A stretch of DNA of 64,000 bases from Methylocapsa sp. D3K7 (GTDB lineage Bacteria > Pseudomonadota > Alphaproteobacteria > Rhizobiales > Beijerinckiaceae): positions 3,330,501 through 3,394,500 of the forward strand of contig NZ_CP123229.1 in assembly GCF_029855125.1 (NCBI RefSeq), read 5' to 3'. The position numbers and the translations under genes were made by a program. This document shows positions 22,617 to 31,536 of this stretch, piece by piece (within the stretch, counting starts at the first letter, position 1; each line of letters begins with the position of its first letter). The notes under the pieces were generated by a model, which saw nothing but the letters and a program-made list of their open reading frames with translations, had not been told where the DNA came from and searched no databases.

Positions 22617-24347
22617 ATGCAGGCCTTAAGCGATGCGTTTTTCCAAGGCGAAACGCTGACCTATGTCATTGCGGCACTCGTCTTCTTTGCCGGGGCGCAC
22701 ATCCTGCAATCGACGTTTGGCCCGCTGTTCGGACGCAAAATCCCCCAGCCAAAGGGTCTTGCCACGGGCCGCCTTGGCATCGTTAAGAGCGCCGCGCTGG
22801 ATGGACAACGGCAGCTTGTCGCCATCTGGTGCGACGAGAGTGTCCATCTCGTCGAAATCGGCGGTCCCAACGATCTTGTGGTCGAAACATATTTTTCTGG
22901 CGCCGGGGGCGGCTTCGAGGACATTGAGGAAACCGCGCCGGGCGAGGATGCGCTGGAGGCGGTGCGGTTTCGGCGCCTGCGTTCCTATATCCAACCGGCG
23001 TCGCGGATTTTCGTGGGGCCGGGATTGGTCCCGCTGGCTGTAGTATCGGGCATCGCGGGGGCTGGCGCCGGACTGATATGCGGCCTTTTCCGGATGTCCC
23101 TGGAGGCGGCTGATCGTTTCCGCCTTTCCCTGCCCGGTGTGTGGCAAGGCGAGCCGCTTCTCGGCGCCAGCCTCTTGATCATGGGCGCTGCTGCGGCGGG
23201 GGCGCTCAGCGCTTGGCTGGTGCGGCGTTTCAGCGAAAATGCCGCCGGCAGCGGAATTCCGCATGTCGAGGCTGTTCTCAACGGCGAGTTGCCGCCTGCA
23301 CCCTTGATTCTGCTGCCAGTCAAATTCTTCGGCGGACTGCTGGCGATTGGCTCCGGCTTCGCGCTTGGCCGCGAGGGGCCTTGCGTCCAAATGGGCGCGA
23401 CTCTTGCGAATTTGCTTGGGAAATTTCTTGGCCGGGATCCAGCCGACTGCCTATCCCTGCTCGCAGCGGGCGCGGGTGCTGGGCTTGCCGCCGCGTTCAA
23501 TGCGCCATTCGCCGGGGCGGTCTTCGTCCTGGAAGAACTCACGCGGAAATTCGACACGCGCAACGCCATCGCCGCGCTCGGAGCTTCAGGGAGCGCCATC
23601 GTCGTGGCAAGGCTCTTCACTGGCCCGGCGCCGGATTTCGCCGTGACGAATGTGGCGTATCCTGTCCTCGGCGATAATCTTTGGTGCCTTGCATTGGGCG
23701 CCGCCGCTGGACTGCTGGGCATTGTTTACAATCACGTGCTGCTTGGCGCGCTCGCGCTCGCCGACCGTCTCGCCCGCTGGCCGGTGGAAATTCGCGCCGC
23801 GTTGGTCGGCGCGGCTGTCGGCGCGCTGGCGTGGTTCGCGCCGGATCTCGCCGGGGGCGGCGACGCCCTCACTCAAAGCGCTCTCGACGGCAAAGCGGTG
23901 CTCGTTCTTCTTCCTTTCATTTATGTGCTCCGTCTCTTCCTGGGCGCCGCCTCATATGCAGTTGGAACGCCGGGCGGGGTGTTCGCGCCGCTTCTCGTTC
24001 TGGGAGCGCAGATGGGTTTCATCTTTGGCGGGCTTGTTGACCTAAGCCTGGCTGGTTCCGGCACCCACGCGACTGCCTTCGCGCTGGTTGGCATGGCGGC
24101 TTTGTTTGCCGCCGTGGTGCGGGCGCCGCTCACGGGCATGATCCTCGTCACCGAGATGACCGACAATTCCAGATTGCTTTTGCCGATGCTGGCGGCCTGC
24201 TTTTCGGCAATGGCTGTGGCGACGATCCTGCGCGAGCCGCCGCTTTATGATTCCTTGAAAGAGCGGACCTTGGAGCAGGCCCGCAAGAAAGCTGAATTGC
24301 TCTCGCGCAAGTCCGCATCGGAACCGGTCCGGATCAAAGTCCGCTGA
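22617..24347 (+). CDS. ClC-type chloride channel/antiporter with N-terminal FliO-like module
   Basis: A 576-residue membrane protein of two parts in one unbroken frame. Residues 1-110 hold one membrane segment (about 14-32) and a beta-rich stretch from GRLGIVKSAAL to IGGPNDLVVE, which follows the pattern of the FliO flagellar export protein of alphaproteobacteria. From about residue 127 a standard ClC protein follows with its three anion-pathway signatures: GSGIPHVE (about 219), GREGPCVQMG (about 255) and GGVFAPLLVLGAQMG (about 455). The gating glutamate is present in GREGP, which favours a Cl-/H+ antiporter. No CBS domains follow. No flagellar genes are nearby. The stop overlaps the converging oxidoreductase gene by 14 bases. 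Confidence 0.88.
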   Translation: MQALSDAFFQGETLTYVIAALVFFAGAHILQSTFGPLFGRKIPQPKGLATGRLGIVKSAALDGQRQLVAIWCDESVHLVEIGGPNDLVVETYFSGAGGGFEDIEETAPGEDALEAVRFRRLRSYIQPASRIFVGPGLVPLAVVSGIAGAGAGLICGLFRMSLEAADRFRLSLPGVWQGEPLLGASLLIMGAAAAGALSAWLVRRFSENAAGSGIPHVEAVLNGELPPAPLILLPVKFFGGLLAIGSGFALGREGPCVQMGATLANLLGKFLGRDPADCLSLLAAGAGAGLAAAFNAPFAGAVFVLEELTRKFDTRNAIAALGASGSAIVVARLFTGPAPDFAVTNVAYPVLGDNLWCLALGAAAGLLGIVYNHVLLGALALADRLARWPVEIRAALVGAAVGALAWFAPDLAGGGDALTQSALDGKAVLVLLPFIYVLRLFLGAASYAVGTPGGVFAPLLVLGAQMGFIFGGLVDLSLAGSGTHATAFALVGMAALFAAVVRAPLTGMILVTEMTDNSRLLLPMLAACFSAMAVATILREPPLYDSLKERTLEQARKKAELLSRKSASEPVRIKVR

Positions 24348-25107
24348 ACCAATTGTAGCCGTAGGTTTCCCAATAGCCGCCGTTAAACTCATTGCCGATT
24401 TCGATCTCGCCAATATGCTTTGGATTTTTGAAGCCGAGTTTTGTCGGGATACGAAGTTTCATCGGGAAGCCGTATTTGCGCGGCAGCACTTGGTCATCGA
24501 ACCAGAACGCAAGTTGCGTCTGCGGATGCAGCGCGGTCGGCATGTCGATACTCGTGATATAATTGTCGTCGCAGCGGAAGGTTACATATTTGGCGCTGGT
24601 GTCGGCCCCGATCCGCGTCAAGAAATCCGAGAAGCGGACGCCAGTCCATTTGCCGATGGCGCTCCATCCCTCGATGCAGATATGCCTTGTGATCTGGGTG
24701 AACCTCGGCAGCGCATAAAGCTCTTCGAGCGTCCACGGCTTCTTGCTCCCGGCAAGGCCGGTGATGTCCAGATGGAAATCGCTTGGGTCGATCACTGGCG
24801 CCTTATCTTCCGGATAAAAGGCGTTGAATGGGAAAGGCCGCGTGATCGCACTTTCGGGATATTCGGGCGCGAGCTTGTTGGAATCGAACAATAGAGCCTG
24901 CACGCGGTCGTTGAAATCAGAAACGCTTTGTAGCACCCGCTCAGCGGAAAACCCATCGACCACATCGCAGCCGGTCAGAAGCGTCAGCGATCCAAGGCCG
25001 ACCGCATTGCGCAGGAACACTCGGCGCGCCGGCATATCGAGGCTGCGGGCTGCTTCCTTGAGAATGACGCCAGTATCTTTGTTGGGCGCGCGGAGTTTTC
25101 CGAACAT
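24334..25107 (-). CDS. Molybdopterin-dependent oxidoreductase, sulfite oxidase/MsrP-like, Tat-exported
   Basis: A 257-residue catalytic subunit of the sulfite-oxidase fold. The N-terminus carries a twin-arginine motif (ARRVFLRN, residues 27-34), then a hydrophobic core and a lipobox-like LLTGC with C47, so it is probably a Tat-exported lipoprotein. The molybdenum-ligating cysteine is C144 in HICIEGWSAIGKW. The segment FRCDDNYITSIDM and the C-terminal GFKNPKHIGEIEI also match the family. The next gene downstream of its own start on the same strand encodes a cytochrome b561-type membrane partner, so it probably feeds or draws electrons from quinones. The substrate (a sulfoxide, sulfite or another S/N-oxide) is unknown. 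Confidence 0.88.
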   Translation of the reverse strand: MFGKLRAPNKDTGVILKEAARSLDMPARRVFLRNAVGLGSLTLLTGCDVVDGFSAERVLQSVSDFNDRVQALLFDSNKLAPEYPESAITRPFPFNAFYPEDKAPVIDPSDFHLDITGLAGSKKPWTLEELYALPRFTQITRHICIEGWSAIGKWTGVRFSDFLTRIGADTSAKYVTFRCDDNYITSIDMPTALHPQTQLAFWFDDQVLPRKYGFPMKLRIPTKLGFKNPKHIGEIEIGNEFNGGYWETYGYNWFSGL

Positions 25108-25123
25108 GATGGCTCCAAAAATG

Positions 25124-25756
25124 TCAGCGGCCGCGAATCATCGCGCGGAGACTCTTTGGCACGGCCAAGGCCATCGCGACGTGAAGAATGAGAAACAGAA
25201 AAATCGCGCACATCGCCAAAAAATGGATGATCCGCGCCTGGCCGAAATCCCCAAAGAATAAGGTGAGAGTTTGCAGTTGCACCGGCTTCCAAATCGCAAG
25301 TCCGGTCAGGACCGCGACAATGCCAGCAAAAATCACCCCGCTATAAAGAAGCCTCTGCACGGCATTATAGATCGACAAATCATCGTGCGAGAGCCTGCCC
25401 GAAAGCGCCGCCTTGATGTCGGCTGCGGCCTCGCGCGGCGAGATCGGCAACAACTTGCGTTTGAACCGGCCCGAGACAAAGCCATAGGTTACATAGATGA
25501 ACCCGCTTATCATCAGCACCCACATGGCGGCGAAATGCCATTGGGTCGCACCGCCGAGCCAGCCGCCGAGCGTCAACATGAGCGGTGCTTTGAAGGGCAG
25601 GGTTGGATAGGCGTTGTGAATCTCCAAGCCGCTCATGATCATCACGATGATCGCGCCGGCATTGATCCAATGGGTCAGGCGGACGATCAGCGGGTGGATG
25701 AGCGGCCGGCGGGCGCTTGCGTGCGGCGGCAGAAGAGCGGCGGACGGCACGGACAT
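25124..25756 (-). CDS. Cytochrome b561-type di-haem membrane subunit
   Basis: A 210-residue integral membrane protein with four to five helices and histidines placed for haem b (HWINAGAIIVM near residue 28, QWHFAAMWVLMISG, IIHFLAMCAIFLFLILHVAMAL). This is the Ni/Fe-hydrogenase-type/thiosulfate-reductase-type cytochrome b group. I start it at the ATG at 25756, with GGTGAGG upstream; the open frame extends 38 codons further back but that part is not membrane-protein-like. It precedes the molybdopterin oxidoreductase gene by 16 bases and so is its likely electron-transfer partner. Confidence 0.86.
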   Translation of the reverse strand: MSVPSAALLPPHASARRPLIHPLIVRLTHWINAGAIIVMIMSGLEIHNAYPTLPFKAPLMLTLGGWLGGATQWHFAAMWVLMISGFIYVTYGFVSGRFKRKLLPISPREAAADIKAALSGRLSHDDLSIYNAVQRLLYSGVIFAGIVAVLTGLAIWKPVQLQTLTLFFGDFGQARIIHFLAMCAIFLFLILHVAMALAVPKSLRAMIRGR

Positions 25757-25823
25757 GACAAGAACCTCACCGAGGCGGCCGGACCACACCAGTTTTTGGA
25801 ATGGTCCAGCCCGGTCAGAGTGA

Positions 25824-26405
25824 TCAGCTTTTCGGCAGAAGCACCGTATCGACAACGTGAATGACGCCATTCTTTTGGTTGACGTCGGCGATCGTTACGA
25901 AGGACTTATCGCCCTTGGCATCGATGATCTCGAGTCTGCGGCCATTTTGTTTGATCGTCAGCTCTTCGCCCTCGACGGTTTTGTACATGGCCTCGCCGCC
26001 ACCTTTCTTGACCGCCGCGATGAAATCGGCGGCAGAAATTTTCCCGGGGAGAACATGATAGGTAAGGACAGCAGCCAAAGTTGGCTTGTTTTCGGGTTTC
26101 AGAAGGGTTTCGACGGTGCCCTTGGGCAATTTCTCGAAAGCCTTGTTGACCGGCGCGAAGACCGTGAACGGCCCATCGCCCTGCAAGGTTTCGACGAGAT
26201 CCGCCGCCTTGACCGCCGCGACAAGTGTCGTGTGATCCTTCGAATTGACCGCGTTTTCGATGATATTCTTTGAAGGATACATCGGCGCGCCACCGACTTC
26301 CACGGTCATTTCCGCGAAGGCGGGGGTCAAAGAGGTGAGCGCAGTGCCGCCGAGCGCGGCAACGCCCACGGCAGCGGCAAACGCCGCGTTGCGAAAGAAC
26401 GACAT
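25824..26405 (-). CDS. Fasciclin (FAS1) domain secreted protein
   Basis: A 193-residue exported protein. Residues 1 to about 31 are a signal peptide ending in PAFA. One FAS1 domain fills the rest, with the H1 motif FTVFAPVNKAFEKLP and the closing H2 motif NGVIHVVDTVLLPK, plus the conserved YHVLPGKI. FAS1 proteins are extracellular or periplasmic adhesion-type proteins of poorly known role in bacteria. A good ribosome site (GGGAG) precedes the start. It lies just upstream of, and on the same strand as, the cytochrome b561/molybdopterin pair, 67 bases away, so the three may form one transcript. Confidence 0.92.
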   Translation of the reverse strand: MSFFRNAAFAAAVGVAALGGTALTSLTPAFAEMTVEVGGAPMYPSKNIIENAVNSKDHTTLVAAVKAADLVETLQGDGPFTVFAPVNKAFEKLPKGTVETLLKPENKPTLAAVLTYHVLPGKISAADFIAAVKKGGGEAMYKTVEGEELTIKQNGRRLEIIDAKGDKSFVTIADVNQKNGVIHVVDTVLLPKS

Positions 26406-26642
26406 GAAATTTCTCCCATTTTTACAATTGCCGCCGGGCGGCTGTGAACAACGAAACTGCGCTTTCGCATTTCAGTCTCGTTAGAGGCAATTACCGGCGT
26501 GGGAGCGAAAAAGTTGCGAAGGCTCACCAGGAAAGCCGTTTTGGCTTGCTTGACCAAATTTAAAAGCAAGAGCCGGAGTGCGGAGCGACATGCAACGGGT
26601 TAAATAAACCTCAAGATCAAACCCACGACGGAGCAGGGCCGT

Positions 26643-27728
26643 ATGTTCGACAAACCGGAAATCGCCGGAGTTTCCGCCACTCAGGACTCAAGATGGCAGG
26701 CCCTCATCGACCGCGATCACAACTTCGATGGTCAATTCTATTACGCGGTGAGGACGACCGGCGTGTACTGCCGGCCGTCCTGCGCTGCACGCTTGGCCAA
26801 GCCGGAAAACGTCAGCTTTTACAAAACTCCAAAGGAGGCCGAACGCGCGGGCTTCCGTCCTTGCAAGAGATGCAGGCCGCGTGAGCCTACTTTGTCCGGG
26901 CAGCACGCCGCGAAAGTCGCGGAAATCTGCCGTTACATCGAGGCCGCGCCGGAAATCGCAAGCCTCGAAGAAATGGCGGGCAGGGCAGGGTTGAGCCCCT
27001 CTCATTTTCACCGGCTCTTCAAGGTCGTCACTGGGCTGACACCGCGCGCCTACGCGAACGCTGATCGCGCCAAGCGTGTCCGGGACGCGCTTGTGAGGTC
27101 AGGCGCGACGGTAACGGATGCGATCTATGGCGCCGGGTTTAATTCCAGCGGCAGGTTCTACGAAACCTCAAATGAGATGCTGGGCATGACTCCCACGGCC
27201 TACCGGGATGGCGGCGAAAATATCGAAATCTGTTTTGCCATCGGAGAAAGCTCGCTGGGCCCCATCCTGGTGGCGAGAAGCGAGAAGGGCGTTTGCGCCA
27301 TCCTTATGGGCGATGACCCGGGCGTCCTCGTGCGCGACCTTCAAGACCGTTTTCCGCGCGCGAGGCTGCTCGGCGGCGACAAAGGTTTTGAGAAGCTGGT
27401 CGCCAAGGTGATCGGCTTTGTTGAAGCCCCGCAGCTCGGCCTCGATCTGCCGCTCGACATCCGCGGTACCGCGTTCCAGCAAAGAGTCTGGCAAGCGTTG
27501 CGGGAGATCCCCGTCGGTTCCACCGCGAGCTACACGGAAATCGCCAAGCGGATCGGAGCGCCGAAGTCGGTGCGCGCGGTGGCAGGCGCCTGCGCGGCGA
27601 ACCCCATCGCGGTGGCCATCCCCTGTCACCGTGTCGTGCGCACCGATGGGGCGCTTTCCGGTTACCGCTGGGGCGTCGCACGCAAGCGTGCCCTGCTGGA
27701 CAGAGAGACGCCGAAGAAAAACCCATGA
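26643..27728 (+). CDS. ada: Bifunctional Ada: methylphosphotriester repair regulator and O6-methylguanine-DNA methyltransferase
   Basis: A 361-residue adaptive-response protein. The N-terminal domain carries the four zinc cysteines C43, C47, C74 and C77 (VYCRPSC, PCKRCRP), one of which accepts methyl groups from DNA phosphotriesters and switches Ada into an activator. An AraC-type helix-turn-helix region follows at about residues 90-185. The C-terminal methyltransferase domain has the active-site IPCHRV with C328 accepting methyl from O6-methylguanine. Length is standard (about 350-360). It is divergent from the fasciclin gene. rimO begins 46 bases downstream. Confidence 0.95.
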   Translation: MFDKPEIAGVSATQDSRWQALIDRDHNFDGQFYYAVRTTGVYCRPSCAARLAKPENVSFYKTPKEAERAGFRPCKRCRPREPTLSGQHAAKVAEICRYIEAAPEIASLEEMAGRAGLSPSHFHRLFKVVTGLTPRAYANADRAKRVRDALVRSGATVTDAIYGAGFNSSGRFYETSNEMLGMTPTAYRDGGENIEICFAIGESSLGPILVARSEKGVCAILMGDDPGVLVRDLQDRFPRARLLGGDKGFEKLVAKVIGFVEAPQLGLDLPLDIRGTAFQQRVWQALREIPVGSTASYTEIAKRIGAPKSVRAVAGACAANPIAVAIPCHRVVRTDGALSGYRWGVARKRALLDRETPKKNP

Positions 27729-27774
27729 CCGTCCCGCCGCTTGCCAGATGCTCTCACGCGTGCCAATCAGGCGC

Positions 27775-29127
27775 ATGAATTCAGAGTCAATCCCCGCATC
27801 CTCTGCTTCGGCGCAGCTCGCGCCCAAAATTTCCTTCGTGTCGCTCGGCTGTCCAAAGGCGCTCGTCGATAGCGAGCGGATCATCGGCCGTTTGCGGGCG
27901 GAGGGCTACGAACTGTCCAAGACGCATCAAGACGCTGCGGCAGTCATCGTCAACACTTGCGGCTTTCTCGATAGTGCCAAAGCGGAATCACTGGCGGCCA
28001 TAGGCGCGGCCGCGGCCGAAAATGGCAAGGTCATCGTCACCGGCTGCATGGGCGCCGAGCCCGGTGCGATTTTGGAACAATTCCCAGACCTTCGCTGGAT
28101 CAGCGGGCCGCAGGATTTTGCCTCCGTCATGCAAGCCGTGCATGAAGCGGCGCCGCCGCCGCATGATCCTTTTCTCGATCTCGTGCCGCCACAAGGCATC
28201 AAACTGACGCCGCGCCACTATGCTTATTTGAAAATTTCGGAAGGCTGCAACAACCGCTGCACCTTCTGCATCATCCCAAAACTGCGCGGCGATCTCGTGT
28301 CCCGCCCGGCAGCTGATGTTTTGCGCGAAGCGGAAAAGCTCGTCGCTGCGGGCGTCAAGGAATTGCTCGTCATCTCGCAAGATACGAGCGCCTATGGCGT
28401 TGATCTAAAATATGCCGAAAGCGCATTTCAGGAGCGTCCGGTCCGGGCGAAATTTTTCGACCTCGCGCGGGAGCTTGGCCAACTCGGCGTGTGGATCAGA
28501 CTCCACTATGTCTATCCCTATCCGCATGTCGATGAGGTCATCGAATTGATGGCAGAGGGAAAAATCCTCCCCTATCTCGACATTCCATTTCAGCACGCAA
28601 GCCCAAAAATTCTTCGCGCGATGAAGCGGCCAGGCGACACCGATAAGACGCTCGAACGGATTGCGAAATGGCGCGAAATCTGCCCTGATCTGAGCTTGCG
28701 CTCGACCTTTATCGTCGGTTTTCCCGGCGAGAGCGAGGAAGATTTCGAGCTGCTGCTCGATTGGCTTCAAGAGGCAAAGATCGACCGCGCAGGCGCCTTC
28801 AAATATGAGCCGGTCGCGGGCGCGGCGGCGAACGATCTTGGCCTGCCGCATGTGCCGCCGGAGGTGCAAGAAAACCGCTACAAGCGGTTCATGGAAACAT
28901 GCCAGAAAATCAGCGCTAAAAAACTCAAGGATAAGATTGGCAAACGTCTTCCGGTCATTCTCGATCACGGTGGCCAGAGCTCGGGCATTGGCCGCACTAA
29001 GGGTGACGCCCCCGAGATCGACGGCAAGGTTCATGTCGCTGCGCGCCGCCCCTTGCGGCAGGGCGATATCGTCACCGTGAAAATCGAGAGGGCGGACGCC
29101 TATGATTTGCACGGGACAGCGGTATAA
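27775..29127 (+). CDS. rimO: Ribosomal protein uS12 (S12) methylthiotransferase
   Basis: A 450-residue radical-SAM enzyme that methylthiolates the conserved aspartate of ribosomal protein S12. The N-terminal methylthiotransferase domain has its cluster cysteines at C26 ([12 protein letters not shown]), C62 (NTCGF) and C91 (TGCMG). The radical-SAM CxxxCxxC is C158, C162, C165 in [16 protein letters not shown] domain closes the protein (about 380-450). The [12 protein letters not shown] signature distinguishes RimO from MiaB. The start at 27775 gives the expected family length; the frame is open further upstream inside ada. Confidence 0.95.
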   Translation: MNSESIPASSASAQLAPKISFVSLGCPKALVDSERIIGRLRAEGYELSKTHQDAAAVIVNTCGFLDSAKAESLAAIGAAAAENGKVIVTGCMGAEPGAILEQFPDLRWISGPQDFASVMQAVHEAAPPPHDPFLDLVPPQGIKLTPRHYAYLKISEGCNNRCTFCIIPKLRGDLVSRPAADVLREAEKLVAAGVKELLVISQDTSAYGVDLKYAESAFQERPVRAKFFDLARELGQLGVWIRLHYVYPYPHVDEVIELMAEGKILPYLDIPFQHASPKILRAMKRPGDTDKTLERIAKWREICPDLSLRSTFIVGFPGESEEDFELLLDWLQEAKIDRAGAFKYEPVAGAAANDLGLPHVPPEVQENRYKRFMETCQKISAKKLKDKIGKRLPVILDHGGQSSGIGRTKGDAPEIDGKVHVAARRPLRQGDIVTVKIERADAYDLHGTAV

Positions 29128-29169
29128 ACCCCAGCAGCTATTTGCTGCGCCTCTTCATGGTAGCGACCT

Positions 29170-29589
29170 TTGCACAGCCCTCTTCTCGCGCCGTTGATCG
29201 CGCTTGTCCTTTGGTCTTTTGTAATGTGGGCTTGGCTCTACGCAACGCGTATTCCAGCCGTCATAAAATCAAAAATAATTTTCGATCCGCAGCGTCCAGC
29301 TGAAGAGTTTCATGCACAACTTCCGGCTGAGGTGCGTTGGAAGGCCGACAACTATAACAATCTGATGGAGCAACCGACGCTTTTTTATGCGGTGGTTCTC
29401 ACCTTGGCTTTTTCCGGTGCGGACGGTGGTTTAAACACCGGTTTGGCGTGGCTTTATGTTGGACTGCGGATTGTTCACAGTCTCGTGCAGGCGGCCATCA
29501 ACGTCATCATAATTCGATTCTCCATATTCATGGCTGCTTCATTCGTTCTTCTGGTGATGACGGTCCGCGCTGCCTATATTGTCTTTTAG
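29170..29589 (+). CDS. MAPEG family membrane protein
   Basis: A 139-residue inner-membrane protein with four predicted helices and the MAPEG pattern (membrane-associated proteins in eicosanoid and glutathione metabolism): an early WxxxY segment, RWKADNYNNLMEQPTLFYAVV near the middle and a GLRIVHSLVQA segment. Bacterial members are often glutathione-linked but mostly uncharacterised. The start is a TTG at 29170 with only a weak ribosome site; the next in-frame ATG would remove most of the first helix, so the TTG is preferred. Confidence 0.85.
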   Translation: MHSPLLAPLIALVLWSFVMWAWLYATRIPAVIKSKIIFDPQRPAEEFHAQLPAEVRWKADNYNNLMEQPTLFYAVVLTLAFSGADGGLNTGLAWLYVGLRIVHSLVQAAINVIIIRFSIFMAASFVLLVMTVRAAYIVF

Positions 29590-29659
29590 GATACGATTTT
29601 AACGTTCGCCCAAAAGGGTTTTCGTGGATGGGCAGGGCCGCGATTGTTGAGTAAAAATC

Positions 29660-29953
29660 ATGACAACGGCCAAGCCCTTCGCTCTCACAGACCGGCAGTT
29701 CGAGCGGATTTCCCGCGCCTTGGCGGAGCCGCGCCGCTATCTGATTCTTAAGGAGATCGGCGCACGTGACGCGCCAACCCCCTGTACCTTGCTGCACGAA
29801 ATCCACGATGTGAGTGCCGCGACGCTGTCGCACCATATCAAGGAGCTGGAGACGGCGGGCCTGATCCAGATCGCTCGCGAAGGCAAATTCATGAATCTCT
29901 CCCTCCAGCGCGATGTGCTGGGCGCCTATCTCGACCGGCTCTCAAAAATTTAG
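29660..29953 (+). CDS. ArsR-family winged-helix transcriptional regulator
   Basis: A 97-residue DNA-binding protein. The winged-helix fold covers almost all of it: [20 protein letters not shown] as the first helices, then [21 protein letters not shown] as the recognition helix, then the wing. The metal-binding CVC motif of ArsR metal sensors is absent; the only cysteine is in APTPCTLLH. It is 81 bases upstream of an SDR gene on the same strand, with a perfect palindrome between them (29994-30009), so it probably represses or controls that gene. Confidence 0.9.
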   Translation: MTTAKPFALTDRQFERISRALAEPRRYLILKEIGARDAPTPCTLLHEIHDVSAATLSHHIKELETAGLIQIAREGKFMNLSLQRDVLGAYLDRLSKI

Positions 29954-29993
29954 CGGCGCCGGCTTGCGCTCTTGCACTCCCGGCTTTCGATAC

Positions 29994-30009
29994 TTAGATA
30001 CTTATCTAA
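29994..30009. promoter_or_regulatory. Palindromic operator upstream of the SDR gene
   Basis: TTAGATA-CT-TATCTAA, a perfect seven-base inverted repeat with a two-base spacer, located 26 bases before the SDR start codon and just downstream of the ArsR-family gene. Size and position fit an ArsR-family operator. Confidence 0.6.
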
Positions 30010-30034
30010 ATGTCGAATTGACAGGAGAAAACAC

Positions 30035-30784
30035 ATGAGTGAACTGGCTGGCAAGGTTGCTATCGTGACTGGCGCGTCGAAGGGAATTGGCGCGGCCATC
30101 GCGAAGGCTTTGGGCGCCGCGGGGGCGAAGGTTGTCGTGAATTACGCTTCCAGCAAGGAGGGGGCGGAGCTTGTTGTCGCCGCGATTACCAGCAAGGGCG
30201 GCAAGGCGATCGCGGTGCATGGTAACGTGTCGGAGGCAAAGGACGTGCAACGGCTTTTCGCGGAGACAAAAAAGGCATTCGGAGCGCTGGACGTGCTCGT
30301 GAACAATGCCGGGGTCTTTGAGTTCGCGCCGCTCGAGGCCGTCACTGAGAGCGAGTTTCACCGCGAATTCAACATCAACGTCCTCGGCACGATCCTGGCG
30401 ACGAAAGAGGCCCTCAATTATTTCGGCCCTGGCGGCGGCAGCGTCATCAACCTCAGCTCCGTTGCCAGCGAGAAAGCAATTCCCAATTCGGTGGTCTATT
30501 CGGCGACCAAGAGCGCCCTCGATTCGGTCACCCGCGTGCTGGCTAAGGAACTCGGAGCAAAGAACATCCGGGTCAATGCCATCGCTCCGGGCGGTGTCGA
30601 CACGGAAGGCGTTCAGCGGGTTGGGGTCAAAGGCAGCGATTTTGAAAAGCAGATGGTGGCGGAGACGCCGCTCGGACGCTTTGGGCAGCCTGAGGATATC
30701 GCGCGGGTTGCGGTGTTTCTTGCGTCCGATGATTCTGGATGGGTGACGGGCGAGCGTATTACCGTGTCCGGTGGCTATCGGTAA
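30035..30784 (+). CDS. SDR-family NAD(P)-dependent oxidoreductase
   Basis: A 249-residue classical short-chain dehydrogenase. Start at 30035 with AGGAGA upstream. The cofactor motif is TGASKGIGAAIA (near residue 13), followed by the NNAG motif, the catalytic serine in NLSSVAS, and YSATK with the catalytic tyrosine and lysine. The closing VTGERITVSGGYR is typical of FabG/glucose-dehydrogenase-like enzymes. The absence of fab genes nearby and control by an ArsR-family repressor suggest an inducible xenobiotic or aldehyde/ketone reductase rather than housekeeping FabG. Confidence 0.92.
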   Translation: MSELAGKVAIVTGASKGIGAAIAKALGAAGAKVVVNYASSKEGAELVVAAITSKGGKAIAVHGNVSEAKDVQRLFAETKKAFGALDVLVNNAGVFEFAPLEAVTESEFHREFNINVLGTILATKEALNYFGPGGGSVINLSSVASEKAIPNSVVYSATKSALDSVTRVLAKELGAKNIRVNAIAPGGVDTEGVQRVGVKGSDFEKQMVAETPLGRFGQPEDIARVAVFLASDDSGWVTGERITVSGGYR

Positions 30785-30811
30785 GGTTTCGGCGGCGCAG
30801 TGGTAGCGTTT

Positions 30812-31471
30812 TTAATAGAGCCCTGGAATCAGCCGCCACGTGCGGGCGCGATAAGCCTCATACTCGGGGCCGAAATGCGCGCGGAGCAGTCTCTCTTCCG
30901 CGCCCATGCGCGCGACGAGCGGCGGGATCGTCAGCACCGTGAGCAGCACGCCGACGCCCGAACGAAACGCAAGCGCCCACCCCAACGAATTCACAAGCAG
31001 TCCCAGATAGCTGGGGTTGCGGATAACACGATAGATCCCTGTCGTGACCAGCGTATGCCCGGGTTGGATGGCGACCAATCCGCTGAACCGGCGCCCAAGC
31101 ACAAAGACAGGCCACAGCCGCAGCGCGCCACCGGCGGCGAAGAGAAGAACGCCAAGCCAGCGAAGGCTCTCCCCGCCAAAAGTCCAAAATCCGATCCGGT
31201 CCGTGTAGGCTGGCAGAAAAGCGGCCAGCAGCCCGAGCAGCCCGAAGGCGGGGAGGACCCAGCGGTTGCCGCGATCCTCGCGCTCCCCGGAGCTCAGGTT
31301 TCCCTCGGTAAAAAGCCCGGCGCCAGAGAGCGCGAAAAGGACAATCGTCAGGGCAATCAGGGCCGGATGGGAAAAGAAAGTGGCAAATCCGCCCCCACCG
31401 AGCACGGCTAGCCCGAGATAGGCAAGCGTCGCCGCAATGTTGAAGAACGCCAATCTGGGTGAGAGCGTCAT
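30812..31471 (-). CDS. Isoprenylcysteine carboxyl methyltransferase-like membrane protein
   Basis: A 219-residue membrane protein with about five to six helices. The C-terminal part has the ICMT/PEMT signature (GIYRVIRNPSYLGLLVNSLGWALAF, then ERLLRAHFGPEYEAYRARTWRLIPGLY), which binds S-adenosylmethionine in this superfamily. Bacterial members methylate unknown targets, likely lipids. The start at 31471 drops 11 unsupported codons. It lies on the same strand as, and directly downstream of, the broken ECF42 sigma gene. Confidence 0.8.
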   Translation of the reverse strand: MTLSPRLAFFNIAATLAYLGLAVLGGGGFATFFSHPALIALTIVLFALSGAGLFTEGNLSSGEREDRGNRWVLPAFGLLGLLAAFLPAYTDRIGFWTFGGESLRWLGVLLFAAGGALRLWPVFVLGRRFSGLVAIQPGHTLVTTGIYRVIRNPSYLGLLVNSLGWALAFRSGVGVLLTVLTIPPLVARMGAEERLLRAHFGPEYEAYRARTWRLIPGLY

Positions 31472-31536
31472 GGCTGCCTCGCTTATACGATTACCTTTAT
31501 ACAATCGTTTCTGGGTTGGCGGCAGCGGCGCCCGGA

